DNA of 10,636 nt, taken from contig CASEYA010000001.1 of assembly GCA_949291975.1 (NCBI GenBank), positions 1 to 10,636 on the forward strand. The letters are read 5' to 3'. The stretch's first letter is position 1; each line of letters starts with the position of its first letter. Below, one piece after another: positions 1 through 6,341 of this stretch. The stretch is from an uncultured Christensenella sp. (lineage in GTDB: Bacteria; Bacillota; Clostridia; Christensenellales; UBA1242). Both the position numbers and the translations under genes were made by a program. The notes under the pieces were generated by a model, which did no database searches, was not told the DNA's origin, and saw only the letters and a program-made list of their open reading frames with translations.

Positions 1-4
1 ATTA

Positions 5-1369
5 TTATTCTTTAATTTTCATCTTATAGAATGCCTTATATGCACGATATGCTTCAAAAACATCAATTTTGCTGGTAATTTCCCAAGGTGCATGCATATT
101 AAGGACAGGAATTCCAGCATCAATTACATTCATTCCATATGTTGCCATAAGATAGGCAATGGTTCCGCCTCCACCCTGGTCAACTTTTCCCATTTCTGTT
201 GCCTGAAAGGAAATTTTTTCATTGTCTAACACTTCTCTTAACTGAGCAATAAATTCTGGGTTTGCATCATTTGCTCCATATTTTCCATGACTGCCCGTAT
301 ATTTGTTAAAAGAAATACCCTTTGCAAGATGTGCATCAGTTGTAGCATTAAATGGAGCAGGAAAGTTTGGGTCAACAGCAGCGGTTACATCAGCAGAAAT
401 CATGTTCGAGCGGTTAAGACAGCGACGCATTTTCAGTTCGCTGTATTGACCACAAAGATTCATTATTTCTGCTAGACAATTTTCAAAATATTTGCTTCTT
501 ATACCAGTTGCACCAACACTTCCAATTTCTTCTTTATCAACCAACATACACATAACAGAATATTCTGGCTTTTCTGTTTCAAGAATTGCTTTAAGAGAGG
601 TAAAGGCACAAGAGCGGTCATCTTGACCATAGGCCATAACCATGCTTTTATCAAGTCCACAATCTCTTGCTTTTCCAGAAGGAACAATTTCAATTTCAGC
701 AGAGAAAAAGTCCTCTTTTGAAATGTTTTTATCTTTTAATATATCAAGAATACCTGCAATAAATTTTTCTTCTTTTGCATCTTCTTTTGCAATGTTTCCA
801 GCAATCAAATTGAGGTCTTCCCCTCCAAATTCACGCTTTGTCTCTTTTTCAAGATGAGGCAAAAGGTCAGTAAAGCAAAATCCATTGCCATCATCCTCGC
901 CAATCACAACATTTTCGCTTGTTCCGTCTTTTCGCACAATCACACCATGAAGTGCCATTGGCTGTGCTGTCCATTGATATTTTTTAATTCCGCCATAATA
1001 ATGGGTATCCAGCATGCAAAATCCACTGCTTTCATAAAAAGGCGTTGCCTTAAGGTCAAAGCGAGGCGAGTCAATGTGCGCTCCAACAATGTTAATTCCC
1101 TTTTCAAGTGGCTGTTTGCCCACAATGAACAAAACAATTGCTTTTTGCATGTTGATTGCATAAACTTTGTCGCCCGCTTTTAACTGTTTTGGGTTTTTCA
1201 TCAGTTTTTCCAAAGATAAAAAGCCATTTTTTTCAGCCATTTTCTTGGCAAAATTAATGCATTCACGCTCGGTCTTGTTGTTGCTTAAAAATTCTTTATA
1301 CTCGGTGCAGAAATTTTCTATTTCTTGTCTTTTTTCTTTTGAACATTTTTCCCAAAGATTAGTTTTCAT
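5..1369 (-). CDS. M18 family zinc aminopeptidase (aspartyl aminopeptidase-like)
   Basis: Predicted cytoplasmic metallo-aminopeptidase of peptidase family M18, which removes N-terminal residues (often acidic ones) from peptides; the likely role is recycling amino acids. The 454 residues match the family's usual length. Visible metal-site motifs are GAHIDSPR (His98, Asp100), YGQDDRS (Asp250/Asp251), DKEEIG (Glu280 as likely catalytic base, Glu281 as ligand), SADVTAAVDP (Asp327) and NMHAPWE (His426). Together these form a complete two-zinc M18 site. There is no signal peptide or membrane segment. The ATG is set by an AGGAG ribosome site 6 nt upstream (1376-1380). The gene is divergent from pyruvate kinase and has its own promoter at 1393-1421. 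Its stop codon is 4 nt from the window edge, so the gene is complete but any terminator lies outside. The family is certain; substrate preference cannot be read from the sequence. Confidence 0.95.
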   Translation of the reverse strand: MKTNLWEKCSKEKRQEIENFCTEYKEFLSNNKTERECINFAKKMAEKNGFLSLEKLMKNPKQLKAGDKVYAINMQKAIVLFIVGKQPLEKGINIVGAHIDSPRFDLKATPFYESSGFCMLDTHYYGGIKKYQWTAQPMALHGVIVRKDGTSENVVIGEDDGNGFCFTDLLPHLEKETKREFGGEDLNLIAGNIAKEDAKEEKFIAGILDILKDKNISKEDFFSAEIEIVPSGKARDCGLDKSMVMAYGQDDRSCAFTSLKAILETEKPEYSVMCMLVDKEEIGSVGATGIRSKYFENCLAEIMNLCGQYSELKMRRCLNRSNMISADVTAAVDPNFPAPFNATTDAHLAKGISFNKYTGSHGKYGANDANPEFIAQLREVLDNEKISFQATEMGKVDQGGGGTIAYLMATYGMNVIDAGIPVLNMHAPWEITSKIDVFEAYRAYKAFYKMKIKE

Positions 1370-1392
1370 TTTGTTCTCCTTTTATTTTGAGA

Positions 1393-1421
1393 ATTATAAC
1401 ACATTGATAATACTATGGCAA
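1393..1421 (-). promoter_or_regulatory. Sigma-A promoter of the M18 aminopeptidase gene
   Basis: On the minus strand, TTGCCA (1416-1421) is followed after exactly 17 bp by TATAAT (1393-1398), preceded by TG one base away (extended -10). The predicted start is near 1386, giving a leader of about 17 nt that carries AGGAG. It lies back to back with the pyruvate kinase promoter in a 140-bp divergent intergenic region. Confidence 0.8.
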
Positions 1422-1470
1422 GAAGAGATATTCTATTTTTCAAATTTTTTAAAAATTTTTTGCATTTTAT

Positions 1471-1509
1471 TTGCTTTTTTTTGCAAAATTGATATATAAT
1501 AATTCTGTT
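1471..1509 (+). promoter_or_regulatory. Pyruvate kinase promoter with almost no 5' leader
   Basis: A perfect TATAAT (1495-1500) has a weak -35 TTGCTT (1471-1476) 18 bp upstream. Transcription should start about 7 nt after the hexamer, near G1507, or at A1510, the first base of the start codon. The bases between the -10 and the ATG contain no Shine-Dalgarno sequence. The predicted mRNA is therefore leaderless or has a leader of about 3 nt. Confidence 0.65.
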
Positions 1510-2541
1510 ATGAAAAAAATTACAAAAATCATTTGCACCATTGGTCCAGCGTGTGCAACAGAAAGCATTTTAAAAGAAATGAGCAAAGAAGGAATGGATA
1601 TTGCTCGCCTTAACATGAGTCACGGAACGCATGAAAGCCACCAAAAACTTATTGATGAGATGGTTAACCTTAGAGATAAGGGCAAACTAAAACTGATGAT
1701 TGATACCAAAGGCCCAGAAATTCGAATTGGCTATTTTGAAAATGGGTCGGTTAATCTTGAAATAGGACAGCAGTTTGTTTTTACCACAAGAGATATAATT
1801 GGCAATGAAAAAGAAGTTGGGCTTAGATATAAGGCACTTCCAAACGAAGTTAGAAAAGGCACCAAGATTTTTGCCAACAATGGTCTTCTTGTGTTTGAGG
1901 TTACCAGGGTAACAAAAACCGATATAACAACAAAGGTTTTGTTTGGTGGCAAACTTTCTAACAACAAGGGGCTTAATGTTCCAAAACTTGTTCCAAGCAC
2001 ACCATATCTTTCTCAGGCTGATAAGGCAGACATTTTGTTTGCAATCAAAAACAAAGCCGACTATCTGGCAATCAGTTTTGTATCTAACAAGCAAAATGTT
2101 TTGGATATAAAAAACTTTTTAAAAGAAAATGGTGGCGAAAACATCAAAATTATTTCTAAGATTGAAAACGCAAGTGGCGTAAAAAACGCACAGTCCATTC
2201 TATCAGTAAGCGATGGGCTGATGGTTGCCCGTGGCGATTTGGGTGTGGAAATACCGCTTGAAAAAATTCCACCAATTCAAAAAAGGCTTATTTCACTTTG
2301 CAATGTCGAGCAGAAAATGTGTGTTGTTGCAACCGAAATGCTTGAGAGCATGACAAACTCAACTCGTCCAACCAGAGCCGAAGTAAATGATGTGGCGGGT
2401 GCTATTTATGAAGAGGCAACTGCAACCATGCTTTCGGGAGAGACGGCATCTGGAATTAACCCTGTGCTTGTTGTTAAAACAATGGCAAATATAATTAAAG
2501 AAACAGAAAAGTATGTTTATAATTTAAAAGTTGATGTTTAA
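1510..2541 (+). CDS. pyk: Pyruvate kinase, short form lacking the C-terminal domain
   Basis: Converts phosphoenolpyruvate and ADP to pyruvate and ATP, the last step of glycolysis. The 343 residues cover the TIM-barrel A domain (about 1-65 and 165-343) and the B lid domain (about 66-164). The allosteric C domain found in usual enzymes of about 470-590 residues is absent. Visible catalytic elements are Arg33, NMSHG (Asn35, Ser37), DTKGPE (Asp65, Thr66), IISKIEN (Lys217, Glu219), ARGDLG (Asp243) and SGET (Thr312). Glu70 in GPE is the residue linked to K+ dependence in this family. Divergent points are NNG (123-125) where most enzymes have DDG, and ATAT instead of the usual TDAV just before MLSGET. 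The ATG at 1510 is chosen because homology begins there; the upstream in-frame ATG at 1471 lies in the promoter. No ribosome site is present. The next gene follows after 49 bp. Confidence 0.93.
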   Translation: MKKITKIICTIGPACATESILKEMSKEGMDIARLNMSHGTHESHQKLIDEMVNLRDKGKLKLMIDTKGPEIRIGYFENGSVNLEIGQQFVFTTRDIIGNEKEVGLRYKALPNEVRKGTKIFANNGLLVFEVTRVTKTDITTKVLFGGKLSNNKGLNVPKLVPSTPYLSQADKADILFAIKNKADYLAISFVSNKQNVLDIKNFLKENGGENIKIISKIENASGVKNAQSILSVSDGLMVARGDLGVEIPLEKIPPIQKRLISLCNVEQKMCVVATEMLESMTNSTRPTRAEVNDVAGAIYEEATATMLSGETASGINPVLVVKTMANIIKETEKYVYNLKVDV

Positions 2542-2546
2542 TTTTT

Positions 2547-2558
2547 GGGCGCAAGCCC
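2547..2558 (+). other. Small GNRA-type hairpin between pyruvate kinase and the HAD gene
   Basis: GGGC-GCAA-GCCC forms a 4-bp GC stem closed by a GCAA tetraloop, 5 nt after the pyruvate kinase stop and followed by a broken U tract (TTTATT). It could be a weak or partial terminator that lowers expression of the downstream gene, or an mRNA end stabiliser. The stem is too short to call a terminator confidently. Confidence 0.4.
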
Positions 2559-2590
2559 TTTATTGTTATAAATTTACAAAGGAGAATATA

Positions 2591-3448
2591 ATGAAAACTT
2601 TTGCTTTTGATATAGATGGAACTCTTCTTAAAAAAAATGGAGAGATAGATAGCGATGTTTTTCCAATGCTAGAACATGAAAATTTGGCAAAAAATAATCT
2701 TATTTTTGCAACGGGAAACAACAAAAAACTTATTGATGCTTTTTTACACAAAGCAAAACAACAGTTTGGAAATTTAAAATCTATGAGGGTATATTGTGCC
2801 ACAATAAATGGCTCGGTTATCTATGCTCCAAATGGCGAAATGATATATGATGCTCAAATGGATAAAGATTTGCTTATCAGCAGTATAAAACAAATTTATG
2901 ACCAAGATAAAGATGCCATAATACTTTATACCACTACCAGCAGTTATATTGTTTCGCACCCAAAAGACGAAAAGAGGCAAAAAATCATTGACTTTGTTAT
3001 TGACAATGAAAGCAAAAAGGGTATGTTGGGTGTTCCAATTGAATGCGTAAGGAAAACTGATGAAGAAATAATCAAAAATGCTGACGGAATTTATGGTATG
3101 GCAATTTATTCCAGTAGCCGAGCTTTGTTATATGATAAACTTAAAAAAATATATGCAGACACAAATTATGCAATCTATGAAGATAATCACTATGATATTT
3201 GTCTTGTTGGAACTGGCACAAAATGGAATGCGCTTTTAAAAATTGTTAAACTTGAAAAGGATAACAAAAATTTTGCAAAACAGGCTGAAGATATAATCTA
3301 TTTTGGTGATGGCTTTAATGATGTTGAATGCCTTAAAAATTGCAAACTTTCTTTTGCTCGTGGCAGAAATCTGGACGAAAGAATTGTGAAAAGTTCAAAA
3401 AAATATGTTGATGATTTAACAGAGGTGGCAGAAAAACTGCTAGACTAG
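2591..3448 (+). CDS. Cof-type HAD superfamily hydrolase (probable sugar-phosphate phosphatase)
   Basis: Predicted cytoplasmic Mg-dependent phosphatase of HAD class IIB (Cof family), whose members dephosphorylate sugar phosphates and similar small molecules. The 285 residues are normal for the family. Motif I is DIDGT with Asp7 as nucleophile and Asp9 as acid/base, motif II is Thr41 in ATGN, motif III is Lys211 in TKWNAL, and motif IV is GDGFND with Asp240 and Asp244. The cap domain lies between about 70 and 205. The start at 2591 is fixed by AAAGGAG (2578-2584) ahead of the ATG and by the nucleophile motif at residue 7; a longer in-frame reading from 2531 overlaps pyk and is not needed. It sits 49 bp after pyk with no promoter seen, so cotranscription is likely. 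The substrate is unknown. Confidence 0.9.
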   Translation: MKTFAFDIDGTLLKKNGEIDSDVFPMLEHENLAKNNLIFATGNNKKLIDAFLHKAKQQFGNLKSMRVYCATINGSVIYAPNGEMIYDAQMDKDLLISSIKQIYDQDKDAIILYTTTSSYIVSHPKDEKRQKIIDFVIDNESKKGMLGVPIECVRKTDEEIIKNADGIYGMAIYSSSRALLYDKLKKIYADTNYAIYEDNHYDICLVGTGTKWNALLKIVKLEKDNKNFAKQAEDIIYFGDGFNDVECLKNCKLSFARGRNLDERIVKSSKKYVDDLTEVAEKLLD

Positions 3449-3549
3449 AAGTTAAGTCTTTAATGAAATATATCACAAAAAATTTGGTTAAATTTATCAC
3501 TTTTGTTTTGAAAATTATTATATCTAAGTTGAAATATAAAAATGAGTGC

Positions 3550-3595
3550 TTGACAGAGAATTTCAGTTTATGCTAAAATGACAAATATACGAGGG
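3550..3595 (+). promoter_or_regulatory. Strong sigma-A promoter and ribosome site of the nucleotidyltransferase gene
   Basis: A perfect -35 TTGACA (3550-3555) and an extended -10 TGC-TAAAAT (3571-3579) are separated by 18 bp. The predicted start is near 3586, and GAGGG (3591-3595) lies 7 nt before the ATG. This is the best consensus promoter in the window and makes the gene a separate transcription unit from the HAD gene. Confidence 0.82.
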
Positions 3596-3602
3596 ATTTA
3601 AT

Positions 3603-4343
3603 ATGCAAGTAATTATTTTATGTGGTGGTCTGGGAACTAGACTTAGAGATGTTATTAGTGATGTGCCAAAACCAATGGCACCAATAAACGGTGTTCCATT
3701 TATGCAACTTCAACTTGATAGATTGTCAAACTTTGGCGTTAATAAGGTTGTTTTTGCAACTGGCTATAAAAAAGATATAATAAGAGATTATTTTGGTGAT
3801 GACTATAACGGAATGGAAATTGTTTATTCCGAAGAAGACGAGCCATTGCTTACAGGTGGAGCCATGAAACAGGCTTTGCAGTTTGTTGATGATGATTATG
3901 CTGTTGTTATGAATGGCGACATCTGGCTTGAAATTGACCTAAATCAAATGCTGGAACAAACCAGAAAAACAGGCGTGCAAGAAACAATGGCGGTAAAGCC
4001 GATGGATAATTTTTCGAGGTTTGGAAATGTTATTATAGCAGACGATGGCTATTCAGTGATTGATTTCATTGAAAAACAACCAACAAAGCATGGCAATGTT
4101 AATCTTGGTGTTTATGTGGTAAAGAAGAACATTTTTGATAGCCTCCCAGAACTTGGGAAAAAGTTTTCACACGAAGTTGATTATTTAATTCCAAACATTC
4201 CAAAGCAAAAATACGGGGCATACAAATATGACGGCTATTATATTGATATTGGAATTCCAGAAGACTATTTTGCCTTTGTTGATTACATGAAGCAAAATAA
4301 ATTTCCAAAAAAAGATTTTCAAATTAGAAAAACCAAGGCATAG
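3603..4343 (+). CDS. Sugar-1-phosphate nucleotidyltransferase, HddC/RmlA-like
   Basis: Predicted to transfer a nucleotide onto a sugar 1-phosphate, giving a nucleotide sugar for surface polysaccharide or cell-wall glycan synthesis. The 246 residues form a single Rossmann-like GT-A catalytic domain without the C-terminal beta-helix of GlmU or GlgC types. Motifs are the nucleotide loop CGGLGTRLR (7-15), KPM with Lys23, TGGA (84-87), NGD with metal-binding Asp106, EKQP (157-160) and DIG (215-217). The pattern CGGLGTRL...PKPMAPING strongly resembles HddC, the D-glycero-alpha-D-manno-heptose-1-phosphate guanylyltransferase. However, none of the other heptose genes (gmhA, hddA) is nearby, so the sugar and base specificity are uncertain. 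The ATG is supported by GAGGG at 7-nt spacing. The gene stands alone, bounded by its own promoter and a strong terminator. Confidence 0.88.
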   Translation: MQVIILCGGLGTRLRDVISDVPKPMAPINGVPFMQLQLDRLSNFGVNKVVFATGYKKDIIRDYFGDDYNGMEIVYSEEDEPLLTGGAMKQALQFVDDDYAVVMNGDIWLEIDLNQMLEQTRKTGVQETMAVKPMDNFSRFGNVIIADDGYSVIDFIEKQPTKHGNVNLGVYVVKKNIFDSLPELGKKFSHEVDYLIPNIPKQKYGAYKYDGYYIDIGIPEDYFAFVDYMKQNKFPKKDFQIRKTKA

Positions 4344-4350
4344 ATATCTT

Positions 4351-4389
4351 AAAAAAATCTTCCTATCATTTAGATAAGAAGATTTTTTT
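4351..4389 (+). terminator. Intrinsic terminator of the nucleotidyltransferase gene
   Basis: A 17-nt arm (4351-4367) pairs with 4373-4389 at 16 of 17 positions around a 5-nt loop. The arm begins with seven A and ends with seven T, so it can also work in the opposite direction. It begins 8 nt after the stop codon. Confidence 0.9.
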
Positions 4390-4486
4390 ATTTATAAATT
4401 GTTATATAAACCATTTTGTGCAAAATGATTAATATAAAAAAATTTGATATAGAACTATAAGTTAAAACAAGTTTTTAAAATTATCA

Positions 4487-4504
4487 TAAAGTTTGCAAAC
4501 TTTA
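4487..4504. repeat. 18-bp perfect palindrome in a convergent intergenic region
   Basis: TAAAGTTTGCAAACTTTA is self-complementary with no mismatch, lying between two terminators. A looser palindrome, CATTTTG-TG-CAAAATG (4412-4427), is about 60 bp to the left. Both could be protein-binding sites or just DNA folds; no promoter adjoins either one. Confidence 0.4.
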
Positions 4505-4517
4505 AAACTGGAAAAAT

Positions 4518-4555
4518 AAAAAAGAGTTATACTTTTTATCAGTAAACTCTTTTTT
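4518..4555 (-). terminator. Intrinsic terminator of the merR-DUF362 operon
   Basis: Arm 4518-4533 (six A, then GAGTTATACT) pairs with 4541-4555 except for one bulged A, leaving a 7-nt loop. On the minus strand it ends in a run of T. It lies about 35 bp past the DUF362 stop codon. The symmetrical A and T flanks would allow it to back up the rightward terminator at 4351-4389. Confidence 0.85.
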
Positions 4556-4589
4556 AATCAGTGTTAAAAACTAGAAATAAAAAAATTTT

Positions 4590-5480
4590 TTATTTATCAA
4601 TATCTATGATTTCATATTCACGGCTTCCAAGTCCAAGGCGCTCGGCTTCTTCGACTGTGTGAATGGCGTGTTTTTCAATCATGCGGTTTACAAGTGACGC
4701 TTTGCCTTTATCTGCTGAATTCATAATTTGGTCATAGCAACATTGGTCAATTGCAACAGGGTCAAGTGAGGCAAAAATTCCAATATCAGCCATTTCTGGT
4801 GCGTGTGGGTTTGCATCGCAGTCGCAGTCTATTGAAAGGTTGTTTGCAACATTGATATATGCCATGTTTTCTGGCTTAAAAAAGGTCACAACAGCCTTAC
4901 ACGCCTCTGCCATGCTTTCAAGAAATGCATCTTGGTTGTCTGCAAAGTCCCAGCATTTGTCTGGTTCGGTGGTGTTTCCCCAAGAGTGAATCCATGCCTT
5001 GCCATTTTTTGATGCAACGCCAATGCTCATGTTTTTAAGTGCACCACCAAATCCACCCATTGCGTGCCCTTTAAAGTGTGAAAGCATCAGCATAGAGTCA
5101 TAGTTTTTAAGATGAGTTCCAACAATGTTGTGTCCTTTTAGATGTTTTCCGCCTTCAAGTGCGATTTCCATTTCGCCATCTTCATCCATAAGGTCGCAAG
5201 GAGCGATGTCATAAAAGCCATGGTCTTTAATTGTTTGCCAGTGGTCTTTTGCTTCAAAGCGCTTGCCATGATATGCTGTCAGGCATTCAACAATGGTTCC
5301 ACTCAGTTTATCAACAAGTGGCTTTATAAGTTGAGGGCTTAAAAAGTGATGTCCACCCGGTTCACCTGTTGAAATTTTTACTGCAACTTTGCCTTTTAAC
5401 TCTCGGTTAAGTGCTTCAAAAATTTTGATTAGCCCTTGTGATGAAATGTCCTTTGTGAAATATACTTTTGATTTTTCCAT
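4590..5480 (-). CDS. DUF362 domain-containing protein
   Basis: A 296-residue DUF362 protein. The family is widespread in anaerobes, frequently carries iron-sulfur ferredoxin modules, and has no generally established reaction. Visible landmarks are STGEPGGHHFL (37-47), the Gly/His-rich HFKGHAMGGFGGALKN (135-150), SIDCDCDANPH (216-226) and MADIGIFASLDPVAIDQCC (230-248). Eight cysteines are present (66, 95, 176, 194, 219, 221, 247, 248), but there is no CxxCxxCxxxC ferredoxin motif, so this is the single-domain form. There is no signal peptide or membrane span. The ATG follows AGAGGTG. It starts 21 bp after the merR stop and has no promoter of its own visible, so it is most likely transcribed from the MerR-type promoter at 5893-5923. 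A redox or metal-linked role under electrophile-responsive control is inference. Confidence 0.88.
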   Translation of the reverse strand: MEKSKVYFTKDISSQGLIKIFEALNRELKGKVAVKISTGEPGGHHFLSPQLIKPLVDKLSGTIVECLTAYHGKRFEAKDHWQTIKDHGFYDIAPCDLMDEDGEMEIALEGGKHLKGHNIVGTHLKNYDSMLMLSHFKGHAMGGFGGALKNMSIGVASKNGKAWIHSWGNTTEPDKCWDFADNQDAFLESMAEACKAVVTFFKPENMAYINVANNLSIDCDCDANPHAPEMADIGIFASLDPVAIDQCCYDQIMNSADKGKASLVNRMIEKHAIHTVEEAERLGLGSREYEIIDIDK

Positions 5481-5501
5481 AAAACACCTCTTTTAATTGT
5501 T

Positions 5502-5874
5502 TTAATTTAATAAATTCTTCTCTTTTTCTAACAGTTTTGGATAAAAAACATCAATTTTATAATTTAGTCTGTCATATGCTTTTTGCATTTTGTCTAGTTT
5601 TTGTTTTAATTCTGTTCGTTGGTTTGATAAAAGTTCTTTCCTTTTTTCAATGCTTTTATCTCCTTGTTTAATCAGGTTCATATATTCTTTTAAAACTCCA
5701 ACAGAAAGTCCTGCATTTCTCATGCAAAGAATAAACTCAATGTTTTCAAGTTCTTTTTCGCCATAGTTTCTTATTCCGCTTGTTCTTGGAACACTGGCAA
5801 TCAGCCCTTCTTTTTCATAAAAGCGCAAGGTATCCGCAGAAATGTTAAACTTTTTTGCAACTTCTTATGTTCAT
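5502..5874 (-). CDS. MerR-family regulator, AdhR/NmlR-like, frameshifted near its 5' end
   Basis: Winged-helix activator of the MerR family. The open frame gives DTLRFYEKEGLI, IRNYGEKELENIEFILCMRNAGLS, then a long dimerisation coiled coil ending at 5502. The IEFILCMRNAGLS stretch with a single Cys resembles AdhR and NmlR, where that Cys senses aldehydes or electrophiles. A GGAGG (5880-5884) stands 5 nt before an ATG at 5874 starting MNI, but that frame stops at codon 10. The downstream frame reads EVAKKFNISADT, the expected first helix, and is preceded by TAA. Two missing bases in the run at 5862-5867 (ATAAGAA where ATAAAAGAA would fit) explain this; repaired, the protein has 124 residues. 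The only in-frame start as written is a TTG at 5828, which would delete the first DNA-binding helix. It may be a true lesion or a sequence error. It leads the DUF362 operon. Confidence 0.8.
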
Positions 5875-5892
5875 TTTATCCTCCACTTTTTT

Positions 5893-5923
5893 ATTATATA
5901 ACTTGGAGTGCGCTCTAAGTCAA
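5893..5923 (-). promoter_or_regulatory. MerR-type operator-promoter of merR-DUF362
   Basis: On the minus strand TTGACT (5918-5923) and TATAAT (5893-5898) are separated by 19 bp, the over-long spacing typical of promoters activated by MerR proteins through DNA untwisting. The spacer holds an inverted repeat, CTTAGAG-CGCA-CTCCAAG (5902-5919), whose 7-bp arms match except for one position. The predicted start is near 5886, just ahead of GGAGG. Autoregulation by the adjacent MerR is the natural inference. Confidence 0.85.
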
Positions 5924-6034
5924 GCACTTTTTATGTTTTTTATATCATTATATTGTAAATAAAAATTACACAAAAATTTTATAAACAACCAGTTTTTTTA
6001 AATCTATAAATTAAAATCTGTAACTAAAATAAAA

Positions 6035-6173
6035 TTTAGCACAAAAGTTATCCACATATTCACATTCACAGCACAATTTTTGAAATTTAAAATTTATGCA
6101 AGAAGAAAATTTAATTATATAAATTTTTTAGCAAAAGATAAAATTATCTTTATTAAAAGTTTTTTGTGCTAAA
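6035..6173. repeat. 12-bp inverted repeat with competing inner hairpins
   Basis: TTTAGCACAAAA (6035-6046) is the exact reverse complement of TTTTGTGCTAAA (6162-6173). The right arm can instead pair with TTTTAGCA (6126-6133) to form an 8-bp stem that closes over the perfect 8-bp hairpin at 6134-6151. In RNA the two foldings exclude each other. The right arm abuts an AAAGGAGG ribosome site. Confidence 0.5.
6048..6056 (+). other. Single perfect DnaA-box 9-mer
   Basis: TTATCCACA equals the consensus DnaA-binding site. Only one copy was found here and no dnaA, dnaN or cluster of boxes is nearby, so this is not an origin on this evidence. It could be an isolated regulatory or titration site, or chance. 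Confidence 0.4.
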
Positions 6174-6284
6174 AGGAGGGGGAATGATTTTTTAATTTTT
6201 CTGCAGCATATGTTGCTATTATTTTGTTTTTAAATTTGTGCAAAATTATAAGTTGCTGTAACAGAATTTTGATGATAAAAACGC

Positions 6285-6334
6285 TTAACAAAGTTTTCTG
6301 CGGTGTGTTATAATAGTCTATATTTGTTAGGAGG
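6285..6334 (+). promoter_or_regulatory. Sigma-A promoter and ribosome site of the flavin reductase-like gene
   Basis: The -35 TTAACA (6285-6290) and extended -10 TGT-TATAAT (6306-6314) are 18 bp apart. The start is expected near 6321. AGGAGG (6329-6334) stands 7 nt before the ATG at 6342 and decides that start over a longer reading from 6303, which would begin inside the promoter. Confidence 0.8.
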
Positions 6335-6341
6335 TTTTATC

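Larger units (their letters stand above)
5935..6300. other. AT-rich non-coding region with DnaA box, inverted repeats and orphan ribosome site
   Basis: No credible gene is present. The notable contents are a perfect DnaA-box 9-mer TTATCCACA (6048-6056), a 12-bp inverted repeat enclosing 115 bp (6035-6046 and 6162-6173), an inner hairpin AAAGATAA-AA-TTATCTTT (6134-6151), and an AAAGGAGG ribosome site (6172-6179) followed by a 3-codon ORF (6184-6195). The remainder is A/T-rich. Confidence 0.6.

Noticed and set aside
854..1183. Open frame of about 109 codons opposite the M18 gene
   Set aside because: It lies wholly antisense within a well-supported M18 aminopeptidase, with no ribosome site or family resemblance.
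1687..2094. Open frame of about 135 codons opposite pyruvate kinase
   Set aside because: Antisense shadow of the conserved B-domain region; its composition is rich in Phe, Cys and Asn as expected from the reverse of AT-rich coding sequence.
3442..3459. AGACT/AGTCT hairpin over the HAD gene stop codon as a terminator
   Set aside because: Only 5 bp with no proper T tract after it; it could easily arise by chance.
5502..5828. MerR gene starting at a TTG at 5828
   Set aside because: It would delete the first DNA-binding helix, yet that helix (EVAKKFNISADT) is encoded just upstream behind a strong GGAGG and ATG; a frameshift explains the data better.
6035..6173. The 12-bp inverted repeat as a miniature transposable element
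   Set aside because: There is no target-site duplication on the flanks, no second copy in the window, and the right arm leads straight into a ribosome site.
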